A stretch of 64,000 nt of DNA from Paenibacillus selenitireducens. Its GTDB lineage: Bacteria; Bacillota; Bacilli; Paenibacillales; Paenibacillaceae. A program made the position numbers and the translations under genes. Each line of letters begins with the position of its first letter. Positions within the stretch are counted from its first letter, which is position 1. Positions 36,471-45,295 of this stretch are shown here, piece after piece. Location of the stretch: contig NZ_MSZX01000008.1 in NCBI RefSeq assembly GCF_002021565.1, positions 248,027 to 312,026 on the forward strand. Direction: 5' to 3'. Under the pieces are notes generated by a model that did no database searches, was not told where the DNA came from, and saw nothing but the letters and a program-made list of their open reading frames with translations.

Positions 36471-37313
36471 TTAACCTTTCATCGCTGATGAGATCGAAAT
36501 GCCTTCGATAAAATATTTCTGAGCCACGAAGAAGACGATCATGGCAGGAAGCATGATAAGAATCGTTGCCGCCATCAGCATGTTCCACTCCACGTTGTAC
36601 ATCCCTTTGAACATGGATAATCCAAGCGCGAGCGTATATTTATCCGTCGAATTCAAGTAAATCAATGGACCTTGGAAATCATTCCATACGCCCATAAATG
36701 TGAAGATCGCGACCGCAATTAATGGCGGCTTGCTTAATGGAAGCATAATCTTCGTGAATATCGTCCAGCGATTCGCTCCGTCAACAAAGGCTGCTTCGTC
36801 CAAGTCTTTGGGAATACCCCGCATAAACTGGCGAATTAAGAAGATATTAAATGCACCGCCTCCGAAAAAGGACGGAATGATCAATGGCATGAACGTATCT
36901 ACCCAACCCATCTCTTTGAACAAAATAAACATCGGTATCATCGTCACTTGCCCCGGCAGCATCATGGTAGCAAGAAGCAATAGGAACAAGCCCTTTTTAC
37001 CTTTAAATTTAAATCTTGCAAATCCGTACGCACATAGCGCAGAGGAAAAAACGGTTCCAATTAATACAGGAATCAGAATAATCAACGTATTTTTTAAGAA
37101 TGTAAAGAACGGAATGGCTGTTACGGCCCGACTATAATTCTCCCACTTCCACGTTTTAGGGAAGAAGTTGTCTCCGAACACTTCGCCCGGCGTTTTGAGC
37201 GATGTCGAGATGGTCCATAACAACGGGACTAGGATAACTAAAGCACCGGCTGTTAAGATCAGTAGCGAAACGATGCTTGTTAATTTCTGCTTATTGAACG
37301 AACTTGTATTCAT
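36471..37313 (-). CDS. Sugar ABC transporter permease (MalG type)
   Basis: 280 residues, six helices, with the EAA loop IPKDLDEAAFVDGANRWTIFTKIMLPLSKPPL typical of carbohydrate importers of the CUT1 class. It pairs with the upstream permease and the binding protein. A GAGGAGG site precedes the ATG. No ATPase gene lies in the cluster; CUT1 importers commonly share the MsmX/UgpC-type ATPase encoded elsewhere. Confidence 0.94.
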   Translation of the reverse strand: MNTSSFNKQKLTSIVSLLILTAGALVILVPLLWTISTSLKTPGEVFGDNFFPKTWKWENYSRAVTAIPFFTFLKNTLIILIPVLIGTVFSSALCAYGFARFKFKGKKGLFLLLLATMMLPGQVTMIPMFILFKEMGWVDTFMPLIIPSFFGGGAFNIFLIRQFMRGIPKDLDEAAFVDGANRWTIFTKIMLPLSKPPLIAVAIFTFMGVWNDFQGPLIYLNSTDKYTLALGLSMFKGMYNVEWNMLMAATILIMLPAMIVFFVAQKYFIEGISISSAMKG

Positions 37314-37328
37314 AAATCGAAACCCTCC

Positions 37329-38225
37329 TCAATCCTTGTCATCATCGCCATTGTAATAAACCCACATGGACGAGCTTCGAATAACGATCAACGTAAATAT
37401 CATAATAATTGCGAATAAAATCCATGATAATGCGGATGCATAGCCCATTTCATAGGATACAAATGCTTTGTTATAGAGATACAAGTTATAGAATAATGTG
37501 GAGTTTAAGGGTCCGCCGTTCGTCATGACGAAGGCTTGTGTAAAGTATTGGAAACCACCAATAATCCCCATGATTAAGTTGAAGAAAATGGTAGGAGAAA
37601 TCATAGGAATTGTAATATTAAAGAACCGACGTGTGATGCCGGCGCCATCTAATTGAGCCGCTTCATATAATTCTTCAGGAACACCCTGCAACCCTGACAA
37701 ATAAATAATAATCGTATTACCAATACCCCAAATACCCATCACAATCAATGCACCAAGCGCATAAGAAGGATCCTGCAGCCAAGCTGGACCTTGAATTCCA
37801 AACCAACCCAAAGCCTTATTCAAAATGCCGTACTCTGGATTTAAAATCATAATCCACATCATCGATACGGCTACAGCTGGAATGACCGATGGCATAAAAA
37901 AGATCAAACGATAAAACTTCATTCCTCTGCTCCGCATATTGAGCAGCATAGCAATCAGAATGGACATAATTTGATACAACGGAACCGATACCAGCGCAAA
38001 AATAAAGGTGACCTTCAAAGACTGATAGAATAGTTCATCTTTAAAAATATTTATAAAATTATCGAGCCCTACGAACTCAATTGAGCGAACTCCCGTAATA
38101 ATGTCCCAATTACTAAATGACAATATGAACGAGAATATCATCGGTCCGATCGTGAAAAGCAATAGCCCTAAAAACCACGGTAGTATAAACCAATAGCCGG
38201 TTCTTTCAGAACGAAGATTGCGCAT
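37329..38225 (-). CDS. Sugar ABC transporter permease (MalF type)
   Basis: 298 residues, six helices, with the EAA loop VPEELYEAAQLDGAGITRRFFNITIPMISPT. The start is placed at the ATG at 38225 because AAGGAGG stands five bases ahead; the frame is open 11 codons further upstream. With the neighbouring MalG-type permease it forms the membrane part of the oligosaccharide importer. Confidence 0.94.
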   Translation of the reverse strand: MRNLRSERTGYWFILPWFLGLLLFTIGPMIFSFILSFSNWDIITGVRSIEFVGLDNFINIFKDELFYQSLKVTFIFALVSVPLYQIMSILIAMLLNMRSRGMKFYRLIFFMPSVIPAVAVSMMWIMILNPEYGILNKALGWFGIQGPAWLQDPSYALGALIVMGIWGIGNTIIIYLSGLQGVPEELYEAAQLDGAGITRRFFNITIPMISPTIFFNLIMGIIGGFQYFTQAFVMTNGGPLNSTLFYNLYLYNKAFVSYEMGYASALSWILFAIIMIFTLIVIRSSSMWVYYNGDDDKD

Positions 38226-38286
38226 AGAGACCTCCTTGAAGAATGGAAGGTGAAGCAACCCTTACAGTTACCCCACCCTGATTTTG

Positions 38287-39591
38287 TTACTTCACTTTAC
38301 TGTCAATCGTTTTAGCAGCCTCATTCAGTGCATCTTGAACTGTTGATTTCTTAAGCAAGATTTTCTCTAATGCTTTCGTAAATTCTTCAACGAAGATTGG
38401 ACCATTCGAGGACACCATCGTCACTGGCTTTTTAGCAAAGTTCATCATTTCAATAACGGGTTGATCCGCAACTTCGGTTTTCTTCACTTCATCAAGCTCT
38501 GCCACCGTTGCTGGAAGAACCTTCCCTTCCTCAGAACGCAGCTTTTGAGCCTCTGTTCCAGACAAGAACTTCACCAATTCATAAGCTGCTTCTTTATTCT
38601 TGCTGTTTGCGTTAATCGCCCAGCCAGCTGCTGCAATAATACCAGCGCGCTCACCGTCAGCACCTTTAGGGATTAATGCCGTGCCGTATTTCACATCGGA
38701 TTTATCCAAATCGGATTTCACCCAACGACCCGTTACCATCATCGCCAATTTATTGGTCATGAACATCGAACTGTCTCCGCCCATTGTTTCCGTATCTTGA
38801 GGGGTAGGCGACACTTTATCCGCGCCAATCGACATATCTACATATTTCTGTAATGCAGCAATCGTCTTATCGCTATTCATGAATCCTTCTGCTTTGGATC
38901 CGTCTTCATTCGCGATACTCGCACCGTTTGACCATAGGTAGGTATAGATGGGGTACTCCCATTTCGTCGCATTAAACCCAAATTTGGTATACTTGCCGCT
39001 TGCGTCTTTCGCAGTTAATTTTTTCGCCGTTGCTGTAAGGTCATCCCAAGTCCAATCATTGCTTGGGTATGGGATGCCTGCTTCATCGAACATCGATTTG
39101 TTGTACCATAAAGACAACGGATTAAAATCTTTTGGCAAGTAGTACAATTTGTCATGGATACGTCCCATGTTCAACAAATCTTGTTGGAAGATATCTGTTT
39201 TGAATGCGCTGTCTTTTGCAAGATGGTCATCCAGAGGTTCTACGACACCTTTATCAACATACTTGTAGAAATCGCCTTCACCGATCAGGAATACGTCCGG
39301 AGCCTGACCTGCTGCAAGTGAAGTTGTTAACTTCGTACCGTATCCATCTCCTGGAACCGGCTCGAATTTTACTTTGATATTGTCATGCGTTTTATTAAAC
39401 TCTTCTGCAAGCTTGGCTTCAGCAGGGTTACTACTTACATCTCCCCATGCCGTAAATTTCAATTCAACAACTTCTTTGTTGCCGCTAGCGCTAGAACCAT
39501 TTTCTTCTTTTGTCTCTGATTTGGTTCCACAAGCTGATAATACTACGGTGGTCATCATCGTTAAAGCCAACAAAATTGCCCATTTCTTCAT
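38287..39591 (-). CDS. Sugar ABC transporter substrate-binding lipoprotein
   Basis: 434 residues. A lipoprotein signal with the lipobox LSAC (Cys21) is followed by a type-1 extracellular solute-binding fold (VELKFTAWGDVSSNPAEAKLAEEFNKTHDNIKVKFEPVPG at the start, GWAINANSKNKEAAYELVKFLSG near the end). It binds the oligosaccharide outside the cell and delivers it to the two permeases. It follows the GH65 gene by 27 bases, in the same operon. Confidence 0.95.
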   Translation of the reverse strand: MKKWAILLALTMMTTVVLSACGTKSETKEENGSSASGNKEVVELKFTAWGDVSSNPAEAKLAEEFNKTHDNIKVKFEPVPGDGYGTKLTTSLAAGQAPDVFLIGEGDFYKYVDKGVVEPLDDHLAKDSAFKTDIFQQDLLNMGRIHDKLYYLPKDFNPLSLWYNKSMFDEAGIPYPSNDWTWDDLTATAKKLTAKDASGKYTKFGFNATKWEYPIYTYLWSNGASIANEDGSKAEGFMNSDKTIAALQKYVDMSIGADKVSPTPQDTETMGGDSSMFMTNKLAMMVTGRWVKSDLDKSDVKYGTALIPKGADGERAGIIAAAGWAINANSKNKEAAYELVKFLSGTEAQKLRSEEGKVLPATVAELDEVKKTEVADQPVIEMMNFAKKPVTMVSSNGPIFVEEFTKALEKILLKKSTVQDALNEAAKTIDSKVK

Positions 39592-39618
39592 TTCTAAAAC
39601 CCTCCCAGTTTTGTTATT

Positions 39619-41949
39619 CTATAGCGGCAAATGAAGTTCCTTATGAAACAGAACGTCGTTGCCTTTAATGGTCAATGCCAATGGTTCATCTGAAGATGAA
39701 GTAATCAACACATCGCTGTGTGTTAAATGTACATTCAGATGAACGCCTTGCCAATAGATCGGGAACTTAAGTTGTTTCCACGCCTGTGGCAAGCTTGGAT
39801 TCAGATGTAATTTCCCATCTAGCATCCGCAGACCGGCAAAGCCCATGACTACACATTCCCAGATTCCGCCGATGGAAGCCGAATGAATTCCGGCATCGGA
39901 GGAGTGCATGTTCGGACCTAAATCAATTTCTGTTGCTTTTCTAAATAACTGATAAGCTAAATCTGAATCTCCGAAATCACCTGCAAGAATGCTGTGTGTC
40001 GATAACGATAGCGATGAGTCATGAAGTGTCTTCGGCTCGTAGTAATCATAGTTAGCCTTCTTCACTTCCGGTGTGAATTTATTCTCTAGTAAAAAGAACA
40101 ACATCATAATATCGGCTTGCTTGGAAACCTGAAGTTTATTCACCTGATCCAAACTGTACTCACGGAAGAGACTGCCTACTTTCTCCTGGTTCTTATATTT
40201 CGTCAGATCGATTTGTTCCAGCGTTAGATACGTATCATCCTGAGGGACAATGTTATCCTCATTCGGTTGCGGTAGATAAATTTGGTTTATTTTGCTCGTC
40301 CACGCGGTATAAGATTCCTGCAATTTCAACGATTCTTCCAACCGCTCGAGTATTTCCGGGCGTTCGGATTGCAACTCGTTATAGTATTGAATGGCAAGTT
40401 CCATATTGAAATGTGCCATATAGTTCGTAAAAGCATTGTTATCGACATGCTCTTTGTATTCATCTGGACCAATAACTTCGTTGATATGGTAACGACCTTT
40501 CGCGTTATCCCATTCCAGTCGGCTCGCCCAGAACGTAGCGGTATCGAATAGAATCTCGTAACCATACCGCTCCATGAAATCCTGATCCCCTGTAGCTTTG
40601 TAATAATGCCATACCGCATAAGCCACATCCGACGTAATATGCTGTTCGATAAATCCCGACCAAATCTTCGTCTGCAATCCTGTAACCACATCGACTTCGC
40701 CCCATACCGGCGTTACTTCGCCATCCGTCGGCCAAGCTTGCTCCCAAGGGTACATGGCTCCTTTGAAGCCATTCTCTTGCGCTTTTCTTCGAGCCCCTTC
40801 AAGGCCAAGGTAACGATATTCTAGCAAGGATCGTGCAATTTCCGGACGGCTGTAAATATAGAACGGCAGGATAAAAATCTCTGTATCCCAGAAGGAATGC
40901 CCTTTGTACCCCTCACCGCTAAGCCCCTTCGCACCAATAGCCATACGGCGATCGTGAGCAGGTGTCATGACAACCAGGTGGTACGTGGCGAACCGCAAAG
41001 CTAACTTGTCGAATTCTTGTTCTGAGTCGATTTCAATGTGATACCTATCCCATACGTTAGCCCACGCCTGCTTATGAAGTTCGAACAAGGCATCATAACC
41101 TTGGCGATCTGCTTCCTTCGCTTGCGCCAGCGCAGCCTCTTTCATAACAGAAAGCTCTTGGCCTTCAAATGCCAAATCCCGGCTCGTGTGTACCGTGCTC
41201 ATTTTCTCGAAGGTGAACGTCTCGCCTGCCGGAATATCAAGGGTATAACTCAAGGCCACTTTACGGCGATGAATATCCATTTTCGGAGCAATCTCAAGCG
41301 ATTCACCATTCAAGCTTAATCGGTGGCTGGCATGGATGATGAAATGAACTTTGGATTCTGTCGTTGTCTGTTCGAGCTGCATATATTTCTTGTCAAAAAT
41401 ACGTTTCTCGCCTTCATGGAAATGCTGGCTACCCGTATTCGTTAATTGTGCATTGATCCCTGAACCTACTGAGAATTGAATCCCTTCATTCAGCGGAGTA
41501 ACCTCCATTTTCATGCCAATCACATGCGTGTTGTCCAACGAGACAAAGCGCCGAAAACTAAATCGAACCCGCTTGCCCGCTTCATTCTCCCATACGAAGG
41601 ATCTGATGAGTTCCGCATGACGAAGGTCCAGCGTACGTGAGTATTCTTCAACTTTCCCCGTCTCTAAGGAGAAGCGGCGTCCATCCACCAGCATATCGAA
41701 TCTTGTCACATCTGCTGCATTCGGTAATTCAGTTACTTCATTTTCATCAAACTTGTTAAACGTACCGTTCACGAATAAATTGCGAGTTTCACCGATATAA
41801 GGTTCCTCGGTTACCGACCGAAGCCCCATATAGCCATTGCCCAACGACATAATAGACTCGCATTTTCCCAATAACAATGGCTTGAAGGCAGTTTCGCTGA
41901 AAGCCCAGTTCGTGAGTTGATTCGGTAATGTCTTGTTGTAATTAAGCAT
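39619..41949 (-). CDS. GH65-family glycoside phosphorylase
   Basis: 776 residues, full length, without signal peptide. The family domains are an N-terminal beta-sandwich (1-270), an (alpha/alpha)6 barrel (about 320-690) and a C-terminal beta domain. The catalytic acid Glu lies in VIGPDEYKEHVDNNAFTNY, and the phosphate-contact region KQADIMMLFFLL and STHSILA are present. GH65 members use phosphate to split maltose, trehalose, kojibiose, nigerose or glucosyl-glycerol, releasing beta-glucose-1-phosphate; the specificity is not readable by eye. PgmB in the same cluster fits this product. First gene downstream of the operators at 41971-42022. Confidence 0.93.
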   Translation of the reverse strand: MLNYNKTLPNQLTNWAFSETAFKPLLLGKCESIMSLGNGYMGLRSVTEEPYIGETRNLFVNGTFNKFDENEVTELPNAADVTRFDMLVDGRRFSLETGKVEEYSRTLDLRHAELIRSFVWENEAGKRVRFSFRRFVSLDNTHVIGMKMEVTPLNEGIQFSVGSGINAQLTNTGSQHFHEGEKRIFDKKYMQLEQTTTESKVHFIIHASHRLSLNGESLEIAPKMDIHRRKVALSYTLDIPAGETFTFEKMSTVHTSRDLAFEGQELSVMKEAALAQAKEADRQGYDALFELHKQAWANVWDRYHIEIDSEQEFDKLALRFATYHLVVMTPAHDRRMAIGAKGLSGEGYKGHSFWDTEIFILPFYIYSRPEIARSLLEYRYLGLEGARRKAQENGFKGAMYPWEQAWPTDGEVTPVWGEVDVVTGLQTKIWSGFIEQHITSDVAYAVWHYYKATGDQDFMERYGYEILFDTATFWASRLEWDNAKGRYHINEVIGPDEYKEHVDNNAFTNYMAHFNMELAIQYYNELQSERPEILERLEESLKLQESYTAWTSKINQIYLPQPNEDNIVPQDDTYLTLEQIDLTKYKNQEKVGSLFREYSLDQVNKLQVSKQADIMMLFFLLENKFTPEVKKANYDYYEPKTLHDSSLSLSTHSILAGDFGDSDLAYQLFRKATEIDLGPNMHSSDAGIHSASIGGIWECVVMGFAGLRMLDGKLHLNPSLPQAWKQLKFPIYWQGVHLNVHLTHSDVLITSSSDEPLALTIKGNDVLFHKELHLPL

Positions 41950-41970
41950 TTTTTAAGTTACTCCTTTATG

Positions 41971-41990
41971 GATCGAAAACGATTTCGATC
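41971..41990. promoter_or_regulatory. LacI-type operator 1 ahead of the GH65 operon
   Basis: GATCGAAAACGATTTCGATC is a 20-base near-palindrome with LacI-family character (central CG, A-rich and T-rich arms), 22 bases ahead of the GH65 start. The core ATCGAAAACGATTTCGAT is the exact reverse complement of operator 2. Confidence 0.75.
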
Positions 41991-42004
41991 ACGCTAAAAA
42001 AAAT

Positions 42005-42022
42005 ATCGAAATCGTTTTCGAT
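42005..42022. promoter_or_regulatory. LacI-type operator 2
   Basis: ATCGAAATCGTTTTCGAT, the reverse complement of the operator 1 core; centre-to-centre distance is about 33 bases, or roughly three helical turns. The pair could be bridged by a LacI-family dimer or tetramer. Confidence 0.75.
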
Positions 42023-42033
42023 TTAATTAAAAA

Positions 42034-42064
42034 ATAATAAGACCTCTCTAGAAAACGTTTTCAA
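42034..42064 (-). promoter_or_regulatory. Promoter of the GH65 operon with overlapping cre-like site
   Basis: Minus-strand TTGAAA (42059-42064) and TATTAT (42034-42039) are spaced 19 bases. AGAAAACGTTTTCA (42050-42063) differs by one base from the TGAAAACGTTTTCA form of a CcpA cre, and overlaps the -35 and the lacI stop codon. This would allow glucose repression. Confidence 0.55.
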
Positions 42065-43080
42065 GGAGATTGTAACACCTTGATTGTATCTCTGTCAACA
42101 ATTTTAAATGGCACAAAAATATGTGTGCCTTTCTGTTTATTTTCTAAGATATCGATCACTTGCTCAAAAGCTGTAAACGAAATTTCATGAAAATCTTGCC
42201 TTACCGTTGACAATTTAGGCATCATATAGCTAGATAAAACAATATCGTCAAATCCCATCACAGAAATTTGATCTGGAATTTGGACACCAAGCTCATGGCA
42301 GCGTCTCATAAAACCAATCGCCATCAAGTCACTAGACATAAAAACCCCTGTCATATGCGGATATTCCTGTAAGAATCCCTCTGTCATTTCGTACGCCTTG
42401 GTCTCGGAGAAATCAGCATTAATCACAAGACGATCATCATAAGGAATTCCGTGTAATTCCAGCGCCTTCTGATACCCTTCCAACCGTTGTTTACTTACAA
42501 CGGCAAATTCGTGACCGTTCATCATCCCGATGTTCCGATGCCCTTTGTCGATAAAATGCTCCACCGCTTGCTGCGCAGCTAAAACATTATCCGTAGATAT
42601 GGAACCTGTATTGGCTCCTGACAACATCGTATCAATCACAACGCATGGCAGATCGCTGTCGATAATCTCTTGAAAATACGGGTCCGTCGTTTTCAGACCG
42701 GTAATAATGGCTCCCGAAATTTTATGTTCCTTGCAAAACTTCCAATAGGACTTATCCTGCTGTTCCGATAAACTTCGCGTATAAATGACCACTTCATACT
42801 TGTGTTTGTTTGCAGCTTCAAATACGCCGCTCATAATTTGAACCAGCACACCATCTTTACCGTCAGCCCGCTCAAAGTTCGAGAAGATCAACGCAATGGA
42901 CTTCGCTACTTTTTGCTTCAAATTTTTGGCAAGCATGTTCGGAGAATACTTTAATTCTTCCGCCGCTTTCATAACCTTTTGTCTTGTCTGTTCATTCACG
43001 TCTGTATAGCCGTTTAATGCTTTGGATACAACGGTCACAGATACATTTGCTAGTTTTGCTACGTCTTTTATGGATACCAT
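42061..43080 (-). CDS. LacI-family transcriptional regulator
   Basis: 339 residues. The N-terminal HTH MVSIKDVAKLANVSVTVVSKALNGYTDVNEQTRQKV and the hinge YSPNMLAKNLKQ are classic LacI features, followed by a periplasmic-binding-protein-like sugar sensor domain. It directly precedes the GH65 operon and its two operators, so it is the probable local repressor, released by the sugar or its metabolite. Its own transcript may continue from the Gfo/Idh gene upstream. Confidence 0.95.
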   Translation of the reverse strand: MVSIKDVAKLANVSVTVVSKALNGYTDVNEQTRQKVMKAAEELKYSPNMLAKNLKQKVAKSIALIFSNFERADGKDGVLVQIMSGVFEAANKHKYEVVIYTRSLSEQQDKSYWKFCKEHKISGAIITGLKTTDPYFQEIIDSDLPCVVIDTMLSGANTGSISTDNVLAAQQAVEHFIDKGHRNIGMMNGHEFAVVSKQRLEGYQKALELHGIPYDDRLVINADFSETKAYEMTEGFLQEYPHMTGVFMSSDLMAIGFMRRCHELGVQIPDQISVMGFDDIVLSSYMMPKLSTVRQDFHEISFTAFEQVIDILENKQKGTHIFVPFKIVDRDTIKVLQSP

Positions 43081-43146
43081 GCTTCACCTAACCTCTATCT
43101 TCGCAATCCTTAACGGATTACAATCATTCGAATACATTTAACATTT

Positions 43147-44157
43147 TTACATTAGCGTCTCCACCATAATCCGCTGGCCTTCCCGTGACGAGAGACTTGT
43201 CGCGATTAGTGCCGCCATCGTATGGAGATTGTCTGCCCCCGAAATGCTTGGCTCCCGATTCTCCCGAATCGATTCCGCGAAATCAGCTAATACAGCATGA
43301 ACAGACTCTTTTTCTAACTCTAGCAATGCTAATTTCTCACGCTCGCCTTGTTGGTTAACTACGTAAACGCCGTGCCCTTGGCCCAGATCCTCTAAATGAA
43401 TGGAGCCCTGCTCACATTGAATGCGCCAACATCCTTCCCATGGCGACGGTTCACCGTGGCTGAGCAGACTTCCCACATAGAATGCGGGTATACCGTTATC
43501 CATCTCGAATACCGCTTGTACATGAGGATCGCCTACATAACCGCTGTCCTCTTGATTCCATGTTCTACCTACAACCGATTTCATATTCCGGCCTGTTAAA
43601 TAGCGAATCATATCAATATGATGAACCGCCATCTCCATTAGCATATAGTTGTCCATCTGCCGCTGATAAGGCTTGCCCTCATGAAAATAATAGAATTGCG
43701 CGTGAACAAACATCGGCTCACCCAGCAATTTGCGATCGATCACGTTCTTGAGCGTCATTACCGTAGGAAAATACCGATAGTTCTGGTTCACCATCAGCTT
43801 TAAGTTTCGTGATTGCGCCAGTGTGGTCAGTTCCTTCGCTTCTTCCAGACTCACGGTATAAGGCTTTTCGATGTAGACATGCAAATCGTTCTCCAGAGCA
43901 CATTTACAGATATCATAATGCAACGGAGAAATTACAGCAATAAAAACCGCATCAGCCTCTATTTCTGAGAACGCCTTGCGATAGTCCGTGTAGCAATGTT
44001 CAATCGTGACTTGCAATGAATTTGAGCATAGCTCAAGCCGATCCGTATCCACATCAACAAGCCCAACATGGATAAAATCAGTAGACGGAACAATTACATC
44101 ATGAGCAATGCCTAATCCATGTGCTCCTAGCCCAACTTGAATCAAACGTAATGTCAT
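43147..44157 (-). CDS. Gfo/Idh/MocA-family oxidoreductase
   Basis: 336 residues. A Rossmann NAD(P)-binding N-terminus (MTLRLIQVGLGAHGLGIAHDV) leads into the HVYIEKPYTVSLEEA motif with the catalytic-type lysine, and the C-terminal alpha/beta domain has the histidine pair AVHHIDMIRYL. Such enzymes oxidise or epimerise sugars and inositols. It lies between the cupin gene and lacI; its substrate is unknown. Confidence 0.93.
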   Translation of the reverse strand: MTLRLIQVGLGAHGLGIAHDVIVPSTDFIHVGLVDVDTDRLELCSNSLQVTIEHCYTDYRKAFSEIEADAVFIAVISPLHYDICKCALENDLHVYIEKPYTVSLEEAKELTTLAQSRNLKLMVNQNYRYFPTVMTLKNVIDRKLLGEPMFVHAQFYYFHEGKPYQRQMDNYMLMEMAVHHIDMIRYLTGRNMKSVVGRTWNQEDSGYVGDPHVQAVFEMDNGIPAFYVGSLLSHGEPSPWEGCWRIQCEQGSIHLEDLGQGHGVYVVNQQGEREKLALLELEKESVHAVLADFAESIRENREPSISGADNLHTMAALIATSLSSREGQRIMVETLM

Positions 44158-44188
44158 ATGAACCCCTCCTGTTAGATGGTTGAATCCA

Positions 44189-44500
44189 TTAGCGATGTAA
44201 ATGACCTACGCGGCCGTTCGGTTCCATGACCCCGTAGAAATATACCGCAACCATATCCTCTGTCACCAATAGAGAATGCTCATCGCCCTTTTTCGTCAGA
44301 ACCATGTCTCCCGGTCCAATTTCATAGGTATCGCCTTCCGTCGTGCATATGCCTCTACCGCTAACAATAATCCAATACTCATGGCAATCGTGATAGTGAA
44401 GTTCTACTTCTTGTCCGGCGCTAAGAGAGTTGACACCATACTGACTGACTTCGCTCCAAGACGGAATCATTTCTTGCTTGTTTGAATGAATTACCGGCAT
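44189..44500 (-). CDS. Small cupin-domain protein
   Basis: 103 residues, one cupin beta-barrel. The metal-binding motif HYHDCHEYWIIVSGRG (His-X-His with Glu) and GDMVLTKKGDEHSL (second motif) are readable. A strong AAAGGAGGA site precedes the ATG. It probably runs in one transcript with the Gfo/Idh oxidoreductase 31 bases downstream and may be a sugar isomerase or a sensor; not assigned further. Confidence 0.88.
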   Translation of the reverse strand: MPVIHSNKQEMIPSWSEVSQYGVNSLSAGQEVELHYHDCHEYWIIVSGRGICTTEGDTYEIGPGDMVLTKKGDEHSLLVTEDMVAVYFYGVMEPNGRVGHLHR

Positions 44501-44622
44501 GCTGTTTGTCCTCCTTTCTTCGCGAGATGGTCACCCCATTACACTGATACATACTAGCACAGCCAGCTAGATTAATCTAACGGCTGCTTATGCTCACATA
44601 CCTATTCAGATATGCTACAATA

Positions 44623-44646
44623 CTCCTTAACCTATCGGCTAAGGAG
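44623..44646 (+). promoter_or_regulatory. Inverted repeat over the ribosome site of the cupin remnant
   Basis: CTCCTTA (44623-44629) is complementary to TAAGGAG (44640-44646), so the ribosome site of the ORF at 44655 can be hidden in a 7-base hairpin. Confidence 0.4.
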
Positions 44647-44654
44647 TGAGTGCA

Positions 44655-44786
44655 ATGAAAACAAGCAAAGCAAATGCTGCGCATTATCTATGGGGCGACA
44701 ACTGTGACGGCTGGCGAGACGCAACCTTAGAATTTCTTGTCATCAGTCAACCGACTACACGCGGCGATCGAACGCCGTGCGAATAG
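44655..44786 (+). pseudogene. Cupin-protein remnant with internal deletion
   Basis: A 43-residue frame with a good AGGAG site. Its first 20 residues (MKTSKANAAHYLWGDNCDGW) look like the start of a cupin protein of the usual 'ENAxHYxWGxxCDGW' form, and its last 20 (LEFLVISQPTTRGDRTPCE) look like the end of the same kind of protein. The middle, including the metal-binding motifs, is missing. This reads as an in-frame deletion that removed the functional barrel. It has no transcript terminator of its own. Confidence 0.65.
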
Positions 44787-44792
44787 GTCGAA

Positions 44793-45281
44793 CTAGCTCG
44801 CCGGAATGCTTAAAATAGAATATCCCATGCCATCCATGAGATTATCGCAGTCCACCAACATATATTGCGTCCATCCATCCCCATGCTTCTTCATCACCCG
44901 GGAACAGCGATCGGTTCGCATTTCCCGGTCCACTTCGCCGAATGCATTACGCGACATATCGTAGGTATATCCGATCGAACCCTCTCGGAACACTAAATCC
45001 GTAAACACAGGGTATCCTTCCGTTGTATATGCGGTGATTCGCAAATGACTAGGAGTCCCTTCTTTTGAGGCCTTCATAAATTGCTCGAGCTGATCCAGAT
45101 GATGAATCTTCAATCCGACGGAGACGACGTCCCCCTGTTGGATCGCTCGCTCCACCGTATAATCAGCACGCGGGATGACCTCCGATACGACTCGTTTGGG
45201 AACCAAACCCTTACTCACCAGAACAAGAACCAAGACTACGGCGCACAGGCCGCACCATACGGTTATTTTCGCTAAATTCAT
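44793..45281 (-). CDS. Membrane-anchored protein of unknown function
   Basis: 162 residues. One N-terminal membrane helix (VWCGLCAVVLVLVLVSKGLVP) is followed by an external domain of about 125 residues with two cysteines (DRCSRVM, LVDCDNL) that could form a disulphide. I choose the ATG at 45281, since a GGTGGG site precedes it; a GTG at 45290 is possible. It follows the DUF2339 gene by 15 bases and is probably co-expressed. No family recognised. Confidence 0.75.
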   Translation of the reverse strand: MNLAKITVWCGLCAVVLVLVLVSKGLVPKRVVSEVIPRADYTVERAIQQGDVVSVGLKIHHLDQLEQFMKASKEGTPSHLRITAYTTEGYPVFTDLVFREGSIGYTYDMSRNAFGEVDREMRTDRCSRVMKKHGDGWTQYMLVDCDNLMDGMGYSILSIPAS

Positions 45282-45295
45282 AGAACCCACCTATC

